A stretch of 64,000 bases of DNA from Reinekea forsetii (GTDB lineage Bacteria > Pseudomonadota > Gammaproteobacteria > Pseudomonadales > Natronospirillaceae): positions 1 through 64,000 of the forward strand of contig NZ_CP011797.1 in the NCBI RefSeq assembly GCF_002795845.1. The letters run 5' to 3'. Under the pieces are notes generated by a model. It was given only the letters and a program-made list of their open reading frames with translations, was not told the DNA's origin and searched no databases. The translations under genes were made by a program, and so were the position numbers. How positions within the stretch are numbered: the stretch's first letter is position 1; each line of letters starts with the position of its first letter. Below are positions 1 to 12,276 of the stretch, one piece after another.

Positions 1-53
1 CGCCTCATTGGGTCAGTTAAAATGATCGGCCGTTTGGTATTTTCGGAGTGCTT
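1..53 (+). promoter_or_regulatory. dnaA leader, window edge
   Basis: Short stretch before dnaA. A GGAG ribosome-binding site at 45-48 sits 5 nt before a GTG at 54 and decides the start codon. No DnaA box (TTATCCACA-type) is visible, so the origin repeats and the dnaA promoter probably lie upstream of the window. Confidence 0.5.
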
Positions 54-1526
54 GTGCAGGACGCGTTATGGCAGCAATGCTTAGAACAGCTACGCAGTGA
101 GTTGCCGTCTCATCAGTTCAATACATGGTTAAAACCTCTGTCAGTTTCTACGGAAACCAACGGCCTATTACTGTCTGCACCAAACAGATTTATTGCCAAT
201 TGGGTCAGGGATAAGTATCTCGAACGGATCGAGACCTTAGCCAGTTCTTATGGGATCCAAGGCGCCGTCAGTATTGATGTTCAGACCAGTAGCACTGGGC
301 GCGCCCAGGGAGTCGCCAGCAGCAGCAATTCGACTCGTAACGAACGTCGGTCGGAGTCGAGCGACAGTGCTCGAGCTCCGGCCTTAGAATACCCAAGCCT
401 CCTGACCCCGGCTGTCGCCGACCGGGTCGAGGTCGACCCGCGTACGAGATCGACCGAAGTCCTCGAGGTCCAAACAACAGGGGCCAAACGGGGTCGGATC
501 AAGGTCCAGAGTTACCTCAACCGGTCCTTTACCTTTAAGTCGTTTGTTGAGGGTAAGTCTAACCAATTGGCTTTAGCGGCGAGCCAACAGGTGGCCGAGA
601 ATGCTGGAGGCGCCTACAACCCGCTATTTATTTACGGGGGCGTCGGTTTGGGCAAGACCCACCTGATGCAGGCCATTGGTAACGAAATTCTTGAACAAAA
701 CCCTGCGGCGAAAGTGGTTTATCTGCACTCGGAACGCTTCGTGGCCGATATGGTTAAGGCCCTGCAATTAAATGCGATGGCAGAATTTAAACGATTCTAT
801 CGCTCACTTGATGCCCTGTTGATCGATGATATCCAGTTTTTTGCCAAGAAAGACCGGTCCCAGGAAGAGTTTTTCCATACCTTTAATGCCTTGCTGGAAG
901 GCAACCAGCAGGTCATCTTAACCTGCGATCGTTTTCCGAAAGAGATAGACGGTCTAGAAGACCGGTTGAAGTCTCGTTTTGGATGGGGTTTAACCGTAGC
1001 CGTTGAGCCCCCCGATCTGGAGACTCGGGTAGCGATCCTGCTAAAAAAGGCAGAGGAGGCCAAGATAAAATTGCCGGCTGATGCCGCCTTTTTTATTGCC
1101 CAGCGTATCCGCTCAAATGTTCGCGAGTTGGAAGGGGCACTGAAGCGGGTGATTGCCAATTCGCAGTTTACCGGCTCCGCCATTAACGCGGCCTTTGTTA
1201 AGGAGTCCTTGAAAGATCTGCTTGCCCTGCAGGACAAGCAAGTCAGCGTGGACAATATTCAACGCACCGTGGCAGAATATTTTAAAATTAAGATCTCCGA
1301 TCTCCACAGCAAGCGTCGCAGCCGCAGCATTGCCAGGCCACGCCAGATTGCGATGGCACTGGCAAAAGAGCTGACCCAGCATAGTTTGCCAGAGATTGGC
1401 GAGGCTTTTGGTGGTCGAGATCACACCACCGTGCTGCACGCTTGTCGTAAAGTAAAAGAATTACGTGAAACCAATCAAGATATACGCGAAGATTATAGCA
1501 ATCTCCTTAGAACTCTGACCACCTGA
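54..1526 (+). CDS. dnaA: Chromosomal replication initiator protein DnaA
   Basis: DnaA binds DnaA boxes at oriC, melts the origin as an ATP-bound filament and loads the DnaB helicase. The 490-residue protein has the usual four domains: an N-terminal oligomerisation domain (LWQQCLEQL start typical of the family), a variable Ser/Arg/Thr-rich linker (about 85-150), an AAA+ ATPase with Walker [10 protein letters not shown] and Walker B LLIDDIQ, and a C-terminal helix-turn-helix with the DnaA signature [11 protein letters not shown] at 54 is preferred because GGAG lies 5 nt upstream; the in-frame GTG at 48 overlaps that site. It heads the dnaA-dnaN-recF-gyrB cluster and is 22 nt from dnaN. Confidence 0.97.
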   Translation: MQDALWQQCLEQLRSELPSHQFNTWLKPLSVSTETNGLLLSAPNRFIANWVRDKYLERIETLASSYGIQGAVSIDVQTSSTGRAQGVASSSNSTRNERRSESSDSARAPALEYPSLLTPAVADRVEVDPRTRSTEVLEVQTTGAKRGRIKVQSYLNRSFTFKSFVEGKSNQLALAASQQVAENAGGAYNPLFIYGGVGLGKTHLMQAIGNEILEQNPAAKVVYLHSERFVADMVKALQLNAMAEFKRFYRSLDALLIDDIQFFAKKDRSQEEFFHTFNALLEGNQQVILTCDRFPKEIDGLEDRLKSRFGWGLTVAVEPPDLETRVAILLKKAEEAKIKLPADAAFFIAQRIRSNVRELEGALKRVIANSQFTGSAINAAFVKESLKDLLALQDKQVSVDNIQRTVAEYFKIKISDLHSKRRSRSIARPRQIAMALAKELTQHSLPEIGEAFGGRDHTTVLHACRKVKELRETNQDIREDYSNLLRTLTT

Positions 1527-1548
1527 TGACCGGATGGATAACTGCCTC

Positions 1549-2658
1549 ATGATTCAATTTTCTCTGGCACGTGAACAGCTACTGAAACCCCTTCAACTGG
1601 TGAGTGGCGTGGTTGAAAAACGCCAAACGCTCGCCGTTTTATCTAACGTCCTCTTAGAGGTCGAAGGCACTCAACTTTCGCTTACAGGAACCGATCTGGA
1701 AGTGGAATTGGTTGGACGGGTAGCCTTATCGGAACCGGCGACAGAAGGTTTAATTACCGTGCCGGCGAAAAAATTCCTCGATATCGTTCGGTCTTTGCCG
1801 GATGACGCGATCATTAGTGTGCACCAACAGGACGATAAGGTGATGGTGACCAGTGGTCGCAGTAAGTTTACCCTGTCCTGTTTGTCTGCCGGCGAGTTTC
1901 CCAATGTCGAGCAAGACAGTGGCAGTGATGACTATGAGATGCCGCAAAAGGTCTTAGCCCAGCTGATCGGTGCCACGGCCTTTGCTATGGCCCAGCAAGA
2001 CGTGCGCTATTACCTAAATGGTATGTCACTGGAATTAAACCAGTCAATGGTTCGCACCGTGTCGACCGACGGTCACCGTCTGGCCATGAGTTCTCGCCAT
2101 GTCGAGGGTCTCAATGTGCCCGAGCGCAAGCAGGTCATCGTGCCGCGTAAAGGTATCTTAGAACTGAATCGTTTGCTTGCTGATGATCAGCAAATGGTTC
2201 AGCTGTATATAGGCGCGACTCATCTGCGTGCAACCACAGCCGATTTCAGCTTCACCACTAAGCTAGTCGATGGCAAATTCCCCGATTACGATCGGGTGAT
2301 TCCACGCGGTGGCGATAAGGAGATGGTCGGTGATCGGCAGGTCATGAAGGCAATCTTCAGTCGCGCAGCGATCTTGTCCAACGAGAAGTACCGTGGCGTG
2401 CGCATGACCCTAAGCCAGGGCAATCTGGTGGTCAAGGCCAACAACCCCGAGCAGGAAGAGGCTGAGGTGGCAGTAGAGGTCGATTACGATGGACCGGATC
2501 TGGAAGTGGGCTTTAACGTCAGTTACCTATTGGATGTGATGAATGTGATTCAGGGTGATCAGGTGCGGTTTATTCTCGCGGATGCCAACTCAAGCGCCTT
2601 GCTGACCGATTTTGATGATGACGCATCGGCCTATGTCGTCATGCCGATGCGGCTTTAG
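1549..2658 (+). CDS. dnaN: DNA polymerase III sliding clamp, beta subunit
   Basis: The beta clamp is a ring-shaped dimer that encircles DNA and tethers polymerase III and many repair proteins. The 369-residue product matches the family length, with the conserved N-terminal pattern REQLLKPLQ, an LTGTDLE strand, the TDGHRLA segment in domain II and the C-terminal VMPMRL tail that forms part of the client-binding pocket. ATG at 1549 fits the family start; an upstream in-frame ATG at 1534 would add five residues. A purine-rich GGATGGA at 1532-1538 may serve as ribosome-binding site. It lies 22 nt after dnaA and 21 nt before recF, consistent with one operon. Confidence 0.97.
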   Translation: MIQFSLAREQLLKPLQLVSGVVEKRQTLAVLSNVLLEVEGTQLSLTGTDLEVELVGRVALSEPATEGLITVPAKKFLDIVRSLPDDAIISVHQQDDKVMVTSGRSKFTLSCLSAGEFPNVEQDSGSDDYEMPQKVLAQLIGATAFAMAQQDVRYYLNGMSLELNQSMVRTVSTDGHRLAMSSRHVEGLNVPERKQVIVPRKGILELNRLLADDQQMVQLYIGATHLRATTADFSFTTKLVDGKFPDYDRVIPRGGDKEMVGDRQVMKAIFSRAAILSNEKYRGVRMTLSQGNLVVKANNPEQEEAEVAVEVDYDGPDLEVGFNVSYLLDVMNVIQGDQVRFILADANSSALLTDFDDDASAYVVMPMRL

Positions 2659-2679
2659 GAGCCGGACGGCGTGGCTTAG

Positions 2680-6190
<3,511 letters not shown>

Positions 6191-6217
6191 TGCTGACTTT
6201 CGTCGGCCAGGACCCAT

Positions 6218-6246
6218 AAAAAAACCCGCTTCGGCGGGTTTTTTTT
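6218..6246. terminator. Rho-independent terminator, bidirectional
   Basis: Stem CCCGC / GCGGG with a TTCG tetraloop, flanked by seven As on the left and eight Ts on the right. It follows gyrB by 27 nt and can also serve the minus-strand acetyltransferase gene that converges on it. Confidence 0.9.
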
Positions 6247-6250
6247 ATGA

Positions 6251-6274
6251 AAAAGGTTCCACGTGGAACCTTTT
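6251..6274. promoter_or_regulatory. parS-like centromere site downstream of gyrB
   Basis: A perfect 24-bp palindrome with core GGTTCCACGTGGAACC (6255-6270), a second parS-type ParB-binding sequence 2.5 kb from the first. It sits in the short convergent intergenic space just after the gyrB terminator. The AAAAGG/CCTTTT flanks could also form a hairpin, but the conserved CACGTG centre favours ParB binding. Confidence 0.82.
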
Positions 6275-6275
6275 G

Positions 6276-6776
6276 TTAGCAGCGTTTTTCCATCCAAAAA
6301 ACATCATGATAACGGCCGAATTTACGCCCCGCTTCGTTCAAGGTGCCAACCTCATAGAACCCGAACTTCTGATGTAGGCCTATCGATGCCTTATTTGGCA
6401 AGGTGATCACCGCGTGGGCCCGATGCACATCTTCGTCGGCCAGGGCGGTAAATAGCTCGGCATAAAGTAAGCTACCCAAACCCGAAACAGTGCGCTCTGG
6501 CGACCGATAGATGCTTACCTCGACCGAGGTGTCATAGGCTCGTTTCGGACGCAAGGGTCCGCTATTGGCAAAGCCAAGTAATTCACCGTCCGGCGTCTCG
6601 GCGACAAAACAACGATATCGACCGGTGTCTTTGAACTGATGAAACCAAGGCAGACGGGTAGTGACAGTGTAGGGTTCGGTATCGAAGGTTGTAGCGCTGG
6701 TCTCAATGAAGGGATTGAGGATGGCGACGATGGCGGGCAGATCTGTTAACCGGATGGGACGAATGATAATGGACAA
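6276..6776 (-). CDS. GNAT acetyltransferase, phosphinothricin-acetyltransferase-like
   Basis: Predicted N-acetyltransferase of the Pat/YncA type, which acetylates small amines or amino-acid analogues with acetyl-CoA. The product starts IIRPIRLTDLPAI and has the family's NPFIETSATTFDTEP segment, a VSIYRSPERTVSGLGSLL acetyl-CoA-binding loop region and the C-terminal HQKFGFYEVGTL strand. The true substrate cannot be told. The start is uncertain: TTG at 6776 gives 166 residues as in relatives; a TTG at 6836 would overlap the neighbouring gene. It lies downstream of the alkyltransferase-like gene on the same strand. Confidence 0.8.
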   Translation of the reverse strand: MSIIIRPIRLTDLPAIVAILNPFIETSATTFDTEPYTVTTRLPWFHQFKDTGRYRCFVAETPDGELLGFANSGPLRPKRAYDTSVEVSIYRSPERTVSGLGSLLYAELFTALADEDVHRAHAVITLPNKASIGLHQKFGFYEVGTLNEAGRKFGRYHDVFWMEKRC

Positions 6777-6814
6777 GGGCCGTTTCTCTAACGCTACTAA
6801 TTGGCTTAATAGTA

Positions 6815-7108
6815 CTACGATAGCAGCGGAGGCCAATATAACTCTTTTGGAAATCGGCCGAGTCGATCGGGCAACAGACCCTCCGCCGCCAGCAAACGAT
6901 ATTGTCGAGCTGCCCCAGCATGATCACTGATACGACATTGACTGTTTAGGATGCGAAACCAGGGTAAGGTGGAACCCTCAGGCACTGCGCGTAACCAAGC
7001 CAGCACTTGCCGGACATGGACACCACATAGATCAGCCAATCGGCCATAGCTGGTAAAATGACCGGGGGGTACACTGGCCAGAGTTTGGTTAAATATTTCC
7101 ACCGACAT
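6815..7108 (-). CDS. Alkyltransferase-like protein (ATL), MGMT DNA-binding domain without the active cysteine
   Basis: The 97 residues match the DNA-binding domain of O6-alkylguanine-DNA alkyltransferases (FNQTLASVPPGHFTSYGRLADL). The reactive PCHR motif is replaced by PWFR, so the protein cannot accept alkyl groups. ATL proteins (E. coli YbaZ, yeast Atl1) flip out and bind O6-alkylguanine and hand the lesion to nucleotide excision repair. The ATG is preceded by AAGGGG at a 5-nt spacing. The length fits a normal ATL, so this is not a truncated MGMT. Confidence 0.85.
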   Translation of the reverse strand: MSVEIFNQTLASVPPGHFTSYGRLADLCGVHVRQVLAWLRAVPEGSTLPWFRILNSQCRISDHAGAARQYRLLAAEGLLPDRLGRFPKELYWPPLLS

Positions 7109-7156
7109 GGGTTCCCCTTGGTCATCGATGCCAGAAAACAGAGCGATGTGATTGAA

Positions 7157-7633
7157 TTAAAGTTGCGCCATAACCGATTCGGCAGAACTCTGATCCAACC
7201 CCGTCGGATCAATACCGATCCAGGTGACGACACCATCAACCGCGATCAAAGCATAACGTTGAGATCGAACGCCCATTCCGGCGCCGGTTAAATCCTTAAC
7301 GAGATCGACGGCTTCGGTAAAATCCGCGCTACCATCGCCTAACATACGCAGTGCCGTAGCATTCTGCTGGTGTCCCCATGCACCCATTACCCATGCATCG
7401 TTAACACTGACACAGATAATCTCATCGACACCGAGGGCTTTTATCTTATCGGCATTGACGACAAAACCGGGCACATGCGCGGCGCTGCAGGTTGGCGTGA
7501 ATGCGCCAGGCAGGGCGAAGATCACAACTTTCTTGTCACTGAAGAGCGACTCGGTACTCAAGGCCACCGGGCCCTGATCGGACAGTTCGTAGAGGTTAAC
7601 ATTGGGTAGGGTATCGCCAATCTGTATCGCCAT
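7157..7633 (-). CDS. Peroxiredoxin of the Prx5 (AhpC/TSA, redoxin) type
   Basis: A thiol peroxidase that reduces H2O2 or organic hydroperoxides, using glutathione, glutaredoxin or thioredoxin as reductant. The 158-residue product has the Prx5 active site PGAFTPTCS (peroxidatic Cys near residue 48), followed by the HVPGF helix and a VSVNDAWVMGAW strand typical of the group. The start at 7633 has GGAG six nt upstream; four further upstream codons are in frame. It is divergent from the next acetyltransferase gene, with an 80-bp gap. Confidence 0.9.
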   Translation of the reverse strand: MAIQIGDTLPNVNLYELSDQGPVALSTESLFSDKKVVIFALPGAFTPTCSAAHVPGFVVNADKIKALGVDEIICVSVNDAWVMGAWGHQQNATALRMLGDGSADFTEAVDLVKDLTGAGMGVRSQRYALIAVDGVVTWIGIDPTGLDQSSAESVMAQL

Positions 7634-7713
7634 GAGGGGCTCCATAAAAGTTAGGTAAAAATTGACTAGGGTCGCTATGATGGCCCATTAACATTGGAAT
7701 GCAAGCTTGGACC

Positions 7714-8199
7714 ATGACCTTCAGCCTGAGATTAATTCAAGCACAGGACAATCAGCCTGTGGAACTTATCATTCGCGCCGTATTGGCTGAACACGGTGCC
7801 GATCGGCCCGGCTTTGCTTGGCAGGACCCGGAGCTGTCGGCGCTTTGTCAGGCTTATAGCGCCCCGGGTCATGCCTATTGGGTTGTCAGCCATGGCACAC
7901 AGTTGCTCGGGGGCGTCGGTATTGCGCCGCTTAAGCCGGAGGTGGTGCAAACCTGTGAGTTACAAAAAATGTATTTGAGCCCTGCCGGCCGGGGTCATGG
8001 CTTAGGCCACTTGCTGTTGCAAACGGCCTTGGAATTTGCCCAGCAACATTACCGCTGGTGTTATTTGGAGACCCTAACCAATATGTCCGACGCAGCTTCG
8101 CTGTATCGTAAAGCCGGCTTTATGGCGTTACCGGCACCGATTATCAGCACCGAACACAGCGGCTGTGACCGTTGGTTTTTGAAGGAGTTAGGCCCGTAG
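7714..8199 (+). CDS. GNAT family N-acetyltransferase
   Basis: A single-domain acetyltransferase with motif A of the family (LQKMYLSPAGRGHGLGHLLL, acetyl-CoA pyrophosphate-binding loop RGHGLG) and the C-terminal LYRKAGF motif. The substrate is unknown. The N-terminus reads like other members from ATG 7714; an in-frame ATG at 7699 would add five residues, and neither has a convincing ribosome-binding site. The gene stands alone, divergent from the peroxiredoxin gene and convergent with the diguanylate cyclase gene. Confidence 0.8.
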   Translation: MTFSLRLIQAQDNQPVELIIRAVLAEHGADRPGFAWQDPELSALCQAYSAPGHAYWVVSHGTQLLGGVGIAPLKPEVVQTCELQKMYLSPAGRGHGLGHLLLQTALEFAQQHYRWCYLETLTNMSDAASLYRKAGFMALPAPIISTEHSGCDRWFLKELGP

Positions 8200-8229
8200 A
8201 GTAATCTTGGTGAGGGACCCAAAAGCGCC

Positions 8230-9696
8230 TCAGTCGGCTTCTGCGATCACTCTGTTACGGCCATTCTGTTTACCTGCATAGAGCGCCCTATCCGCTCGTT
8301 CGATCCAGGCATCGGTAGCCTCGCCCGGACGCCATTGCGCCACGCCGGCGGAGATGGTTAGCGGTACCGGCTTGTTGTGAAAGTGAAAACGACAGTGGGC
8401 GACCCGATAACGAATCTTTTCCACGGCACTATGGGCATCGGGCAGCAACGTTTGGGGTAATAGCAAAATAAACTCTTCCCCGCCATAGCGGGCAATATAG
8501 TCGTGCTCACGGCAGATACGTTTCATCTCGAGGGCGATTACGCGCAATACCTTATCACCGACCAAATGACCGAACTCATCGTTAATACGTTTGAAAAAAT
8601 CGATATCAATGATCGCGATACTGAGCGGATGGTGATAACGGGTTGCGCGCGACAGCTCCGCCTCGAGTTGATTATTGAAGCCTAATCGGTTGGGCAACTG
8701 AGTGAGCGTATCAAGGATCGATAAATCGCGCTCGCGTTTTAACTTGCTGTGCAGTTCTTGGTTGTCTTGTTCCAGCGCCCGGATTGCGCCAGCCATCTGA
8801 GCTGTGTTGGTCTGCAGCTGATCCAATCTCGACGTATAGCCATCCTGGTATTCAACCAAGCGATGGGTAATTTGGTCGAGTGATCCGAGCAGCTCATTCT
8901 TTAGCACCTCGACCCTCGGCGAATTATCAATCTGCGCCCTCACCTCTGTTACCTGTTGGTTCATACGGCGGTTAAACAATCCATTTATGGCCCTTAACTC
9001 ACCGAGTATTCGTGAGTCGGCGGTGACTATTTGATTGATGCGGGCTAAGCGCGTATCGAGTTCAGTCAGATAATCGACAAAGGCGAGTTTCTCCTCCCTG
9101 AGTTGGACCTGTAATAGGTCAAGGGTCTTATGTGCAAGCCGGTCTAAAGCCTGCCAATCAACTACCCTATCGACTTCGCTCATTAGTGCGGCCGGAGCAA
9201 CAGGATCAGGGCCTATAGCCACTAGAGATTGCAACAAGGCCTTAAAGCGACCCGCTAGACGGTGCCGCAAGACGTCGAGCTGCGCACCCGAGAGCTCATT
9301 AGCCGTTCGTGATTGACCGTCTGGGCCGATACTGGGAGCCGGCAGTGCCAGCTGTGCGGTGACAAAGTGCGCCAGTGGTTCGGCGAAGCTTAACAGGTCA
9401 CTGAGCACTGGTTGTAAACGCTGCAAGGGTGCCAAAATTGCAGGCGAACTGTCGGCTAAAAGACTTTTAAAGGATCTAAGATAGAGTTGTATATTTTGCT
9501 CGGTACTCTGTTCGAGCAGGTCATAGACCGACTCGACCTCGGCCATTTCTGCTTGAAATTGCTCGAGTTGAAAATCCTTTTGCCGTAAAAGTCCACGTAA
9601 CGTGTGCAGGCGCAGATCCAGCCGGCTATCCAAACCCTTTAGCATCAGCGTTAAACTGGTGGCAGCGCGGGCTAGCAGGAGATGCGTGTCAGACAT
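8230..9696 (-). CDS. Diguanylate cyclase (GGDEF domain), DgcH-like
   Basis: Synthesises cyclic di-GMP from two GTP. The C-terminal 170 residues form a GGDEF domain with the catalytic GGEEF, the nucleotide-binding DTLTQLPNR entry and IDIDFFKRIND. An intact RxxD inhibitory site (REHD) lies five residues before GGEEF, so product inhibition is expected. The N-terminal 300 residues contain no membrane segment and look helical and coiled-coil-like (QDGYTSRLDQLQ, RALEQDNQELHSKLK). AAGGA precedes the ATG. Gene order with the EEP gene, dsbA, cytochrome c4 and engB matches the region of P. aeruginosa PA5487, which encodes a cyclase. Confidence 0.93.
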   Translation of the reverse strand: MSDTHLLLARAATSLTLMLKGLDSRLDLRLHTLRGLLRQKDFQLEQFQAEMAEVESVYDLLEQSTEQNIQLYLRSFKSLLADSSPAILAPLQRLQPVLSDLLSFAEPLAHFVTAQLALPAPSIGPDGQSRTANELSGAQLDVLRHRLAGRFKALLQSLVAIGPDPVAPAALMSEVDRVVDWQALDRLAHKTLDLLQVQLREEKLAFVDYLTELDTRLARINQIVTADSRILGELRAINGLFNRRMNQQVTEVRAQIDNSPRVEVLKNELLGSLDQITHRLVEYQDGYTSRLDQLQTNTAQMAGAIRALEQDNQELHSKLKRERDLSILDTLTQLPNRLGFNNQLEAELSRATRYHHPLSIAIIDIDFFKRINDEFGHLVGDKVLRVIALEMKRICREHDYIARYGGEEFILLLPQTLLPDAHSAVEKIRYRVAHCRFHFHNKPVPLTISAGVAQWRPGEATDAWIERADRALYAGKQNGRNRVIAEAD

Positions 9697-9774
9697 GTAA
9701 TCGATCCTTAAAGGGTTTACCTGGATTGAGTATAGTCTTACACCAAAAGATTGTTTTGCGGTCGCACAGATAGC

Positions 9775-10590
9775 CTATTGCGGCAGTTCAATCTCAATGG
9801 CTACGGGAAGGTGATCGGATAGGGCAAAATCCAGGACCCCCATTTTGATGATCTTAATGTGCGCACTGACCAGTATCTGATCGTAACACTTGGTCGGCCG
9901 CCAACTCGGATAGGTCGCCCGGGCATGAGCCGCCTTTAGGCCGGCACTTTTCAACGGAGAGTCGTTCAAGATGCGCAAACTGTCGGTGTTCATATCCCCC
10001 ATCACCACGGCACTTCGGTAGCGGCTAATCAGTCCACCTATATACTTGAGCTGCTCATCCTGATGACGCCGACCAAGCGCTAGATGCGCCACAACGATCA
10101 GCAGCGGGTTGCGGGTTCCGACCTCGAATGCGATAGCACCCCGTCCTTGTCGACCGGGCAAGGCATGGTCGTTGATATTGATGAGCTTAATATTGCCGAT
10201 CACGGCGTTGCTATGTTGGCCAAATCGTCCGAGATTACGATTGAGTTGTTGGTGCCAATAGTCTTTGTGAGCGGCCTTGGCCAAGTAGTGAATTTGATTG
10301 ACGTAACGGGTGCGGAAGCTGCCGCCGTCGATTTCTTGCAGCGCGATGATGTCATAGTGTCGAATTAATTCGGCAATTTGTTGAAGATTGTGCTCACGTC
10401 GAGCGGATGGCAAGAGGTGTTGCCACGCCTTGACCACGTAATCAGGATAACGCCGAGTCTGGATGCCGACCTGAATATTGTAGGACAGTAGCTTTAGAGT
10501 GGCGCAAGGCTGGGACGGATCCGGGTGCATAAACCGATGCCAGGATTCGAGTAGTACGGGGGTAACGGCCATTCCAGAGGGCAATGACAT
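9775..10590 (-). CDS. Endonuclease/exonuclease/phosphatase (EEP) family protein
   Basis: A metal-dependent phosphohydrolase of the DNase I / exonuclease III / sphingomyelinase fold. Motifs visible: LLSYNIQVG near residue 35, ALQEID (metal-binding Glu), VVAHLALG, a GDMNTD motif near residue 197 and the terminal SDHLPV with the catalytic Asp-His pair. Whether it cleaves nucleic acid or a phosphodiester of a lipid or nucleotide cannot be decided. It lies between the diguanylate cyclase gene and dsbA, a conserved arrangement in Pseudomonas. Confidence 0.85.
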   Translation of the reverse strand: MSLPSGMAVTPVLLESWHRFMHPDPSQPCATLKLLSYNIQVGIQTRRYPDYVVKAWQHLLPSARREHNLQQIAELIRHYDIIALQEIDGGSFRTRYVNQIHYLAKAAHKDYWHQQLNRNLGRFGQHSNAVIGNIKLININDHALPGRQGRGAIAFEVGTRNPLLIVVAHLALGRRHQDEQLKYIGGLISRYRSAVVMGDMNTDSLRILNDSPLKSAGLKAAHARATYPSWRPTKCYDQILVSAHIKIIKMGVLDFALSDHLPVAIEIELPQ

Positions 10591-10682
10591 AAGCAGCTAA
10601 TCTGAGTAAGGACTTCAGGGGATCAGTCTAGCACAGGATTGATTGCCGGCTGTGATGACCCAGCCGGCCGGTCGTGCCAATC

Positions 10683-11318
10683 CTATTGAACCAGAGCGTC
10701 CTGCTCAACCAACCATTTGGCCGCGTAGATAGACTGTTCATTGCCACCAACGGCGGCCGAATCGATTAGGTACTTGCCATTGGCCATAATGGCCGGCGTG
10801 CCAGAGATATTGCTGTTGCCGGTCAGATAGATCGAGGTATTGACCTTGGCGGTCACACCAAAGGAATAGGCATTGGCCAGATAGGCTTCTTCGCTCACAT
10901 TAAAACGCCCAAAAAACGTCGCAAACTGGGCATCTGTACGCAGTGGACGACGCTCTTCATGGATTTCATTAAAGATTGCTTTGTGGGCCTCGGTGCCTAG
11001 CTTTAGGAGTTCTACGACGTAGTAAGCCCTTACTTCGGGGGCCTGTCGCTCATTAAACATGACTGGAACGCGGGTAAACCGGATCGACTCGGGTTTTTCC
11101 GCTAAAAAGCGCGCTACTGCCGGTTCAAAATTGTAGCAATGAATACAGCCATAGCTGAAAAACTCCATGATTTCACCGATTTCTGCACCGCGATAGGAGG
11201 TCTTAAGTGGCGTTGCCAAGGTCTGGTAGTGGGTGCCGTCGACAAAACGGGGTTCCGCTGCTTGCACGAAAACAGCAGTTAGCATCAACAACAGGATGGA
11301 TACTGAACGCTTCAACAT
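10683..11318 (-). CDS. dsbA: Periplasmic thiol:disulfide oxidase DsbA with CIHC active site
   Basis: DsbA introduces disulfides into exported proteins and is reoxidised by DsbB. The product has a signal peptide (about 1-20, cleavage near VQAAEP), the thioredoxin-fold active site at residues 58-61 and a cis-Pro loop SGTPAI followed by NGKYLID, as in DsbA. The dipeptide between the cysteines is Ile-His instead of the usual Pro-His (codons TGT ATT CAT TGC). This dipeptide is known to tune the redox potential. At 211 residues the length is normal. AAGGA lies 10 nt before the ATG. Confidence 0.93.
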   Translation of the reverse strand: MLKRSVSILLLMLTAVFVQAAEPRFVDGTHYQTLATPLKTSYRGAEIGEIMEFFSYGCIHCYNFEPAVARFLAEKPESIRFTRVPVMFNERQAPEVRAYYVVELLKLGTEAHKAIFNEIHEERRPLRTDAQFATFFGRFNVSEEAYLANAYSFGVTAKVNTSIYLTGNSNISGTPAIMANGKYLIDSAAVGGNEQSIYAAKWLVEQDALVQ

Positions 11319-11374
11319 AATGAATTAATCCTTAAAATTGATAGGTTAGGGCATGGTGCCCGAACTGCGGGGTC

Positions 11375-11410
11375 AAAAAAAGCGGGGTAGGCCTTCGCGT
11401 CCCCGCTTTT
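11375..11410 (-). terminator. Rho-independent terminator of the cytochrome c4 gene
   Basis: On the minus strand a stem AGCGGGG / CCCCGCT closes a GC-rich loop and is followed by seven Ts. It lies 45 nt after the cytochrome c4 stop codon, separating it from dsbA. Confidence 0.8.
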
Positions 11411-11455
11411 CAGTATCTTTACTGCGCGCTTAACCGCAGCTGAAGATTGAGCCTG

Positions 11456-12088
11456 CTAGTGAAGACCCTGGATATAGCTGGCCACGGCGGCCATCTCGAA
11501 GTCTTTCATATTGAAAGCTATAGAGCGCATCATGCGCGCGTCGCCACCGTTCATACGGGCGTCATTCGAAGGCGCCTCGGCACTATAACCGGCTTGGAAT
11601 TTCTTCAGCTGCGTTGCTGTGTAGTCCGCGTGTTGACCACCCAATGCGGGAATGCCACCGACTGAATTACCTTGGCCGTTTGGAGAATGGCAACCGGCGC
11701 AGGCAGGCACACCCGTGGCCGCATTACCGGCCTTGTAGAGTGCTTCACCGAGTTCAACGAGCTCAGGCTTTGCCTGACCAACTTGAATGGCCTGACTGGC
11801 GTAATAGGCCGCTATGTCGGCGAGTTGTTGATCATTCAGCGCTGCCAACATGCCAGTCATTGCGACAATAATGCGTCGATCGGCTTTTACATCCTGCAAC
11901 TGCTTGTAAAGATAACGTTCACCTTGGCCAGCTAATTTTGGAAAGCTTGCCACCGCACTATTGCCATCCGCGCCATGGCAGCCGGCGCACATTGCAGTGA
12001 GTCCCTTGCCGTTTTCAGCATTACCAGCAGCGTGCGTAAATCCAACCAAACCGCCTAAAACGAAAAGGCCAACGATCAATTTCTTCAT
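11456..12088 (-). CDS. Diheme cytochrome c4
   Basis: A periplasmic or membrane-attached diheme electron carrier that passes electrons from the bc1 complex to terminal oxidases. The 210-residue product has a signal peptide (1-20), and two c-type heme motifs CAGCH at about 34-38 and 130-134, each followed by a C-terminal Met ligand region (MTGMLAAL and ARMMRSIA). The two halves are clearly duplicated. The start at 12088 (MKKLIVG) has GGGA six nt upstream; longer in-frame starts exist but would precede the signal peptide. It is divergent from engB. A role as donor to the cox oxidase in this window is inferred. Confidence 0.93.
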   Translation of the reverse strand: MKKLIVGLFVLGGLVGFTHAAGNAENGKGLTAMCAGCHGADGNSAVASFPKLAGQGERYLYKQLQDVKADRRIIVAMTGMLAALNDQQLADIAAYYASQAIQVGQAKPELVELGEALYKAGNAATGVPACAGCHSPNGQGNSVGGIPALGGQHADYTATQLKKFQAGYSAEAPSNDARMNGGDARMMRSIAFNMKDFEMAAVASYIQGLH

Positions 12089-12276
12089 GTCGAATCCCAT
12101 ATTATTCATCAATTGAGGCCCCAAAAAACGAGACCCAGCATAAATTGGCAACAGTATATAGAGTCGATCGAGTGATGAGAAGGAATTGCTTGGCCAGAGG
12201 CGGTTATCGGCGATCGAGCAAAGGACAACATTTTTTTCCGCAACCAGCTACAATAGCGCCCTCTTATGACTCATTA

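Noticed and set aside
797-1439. Minus-strand frames of 152 and 108 codons within dnaA
   Set aside because: They are antisense shadows of a highly conserved gene and have no independent start signals or domains.
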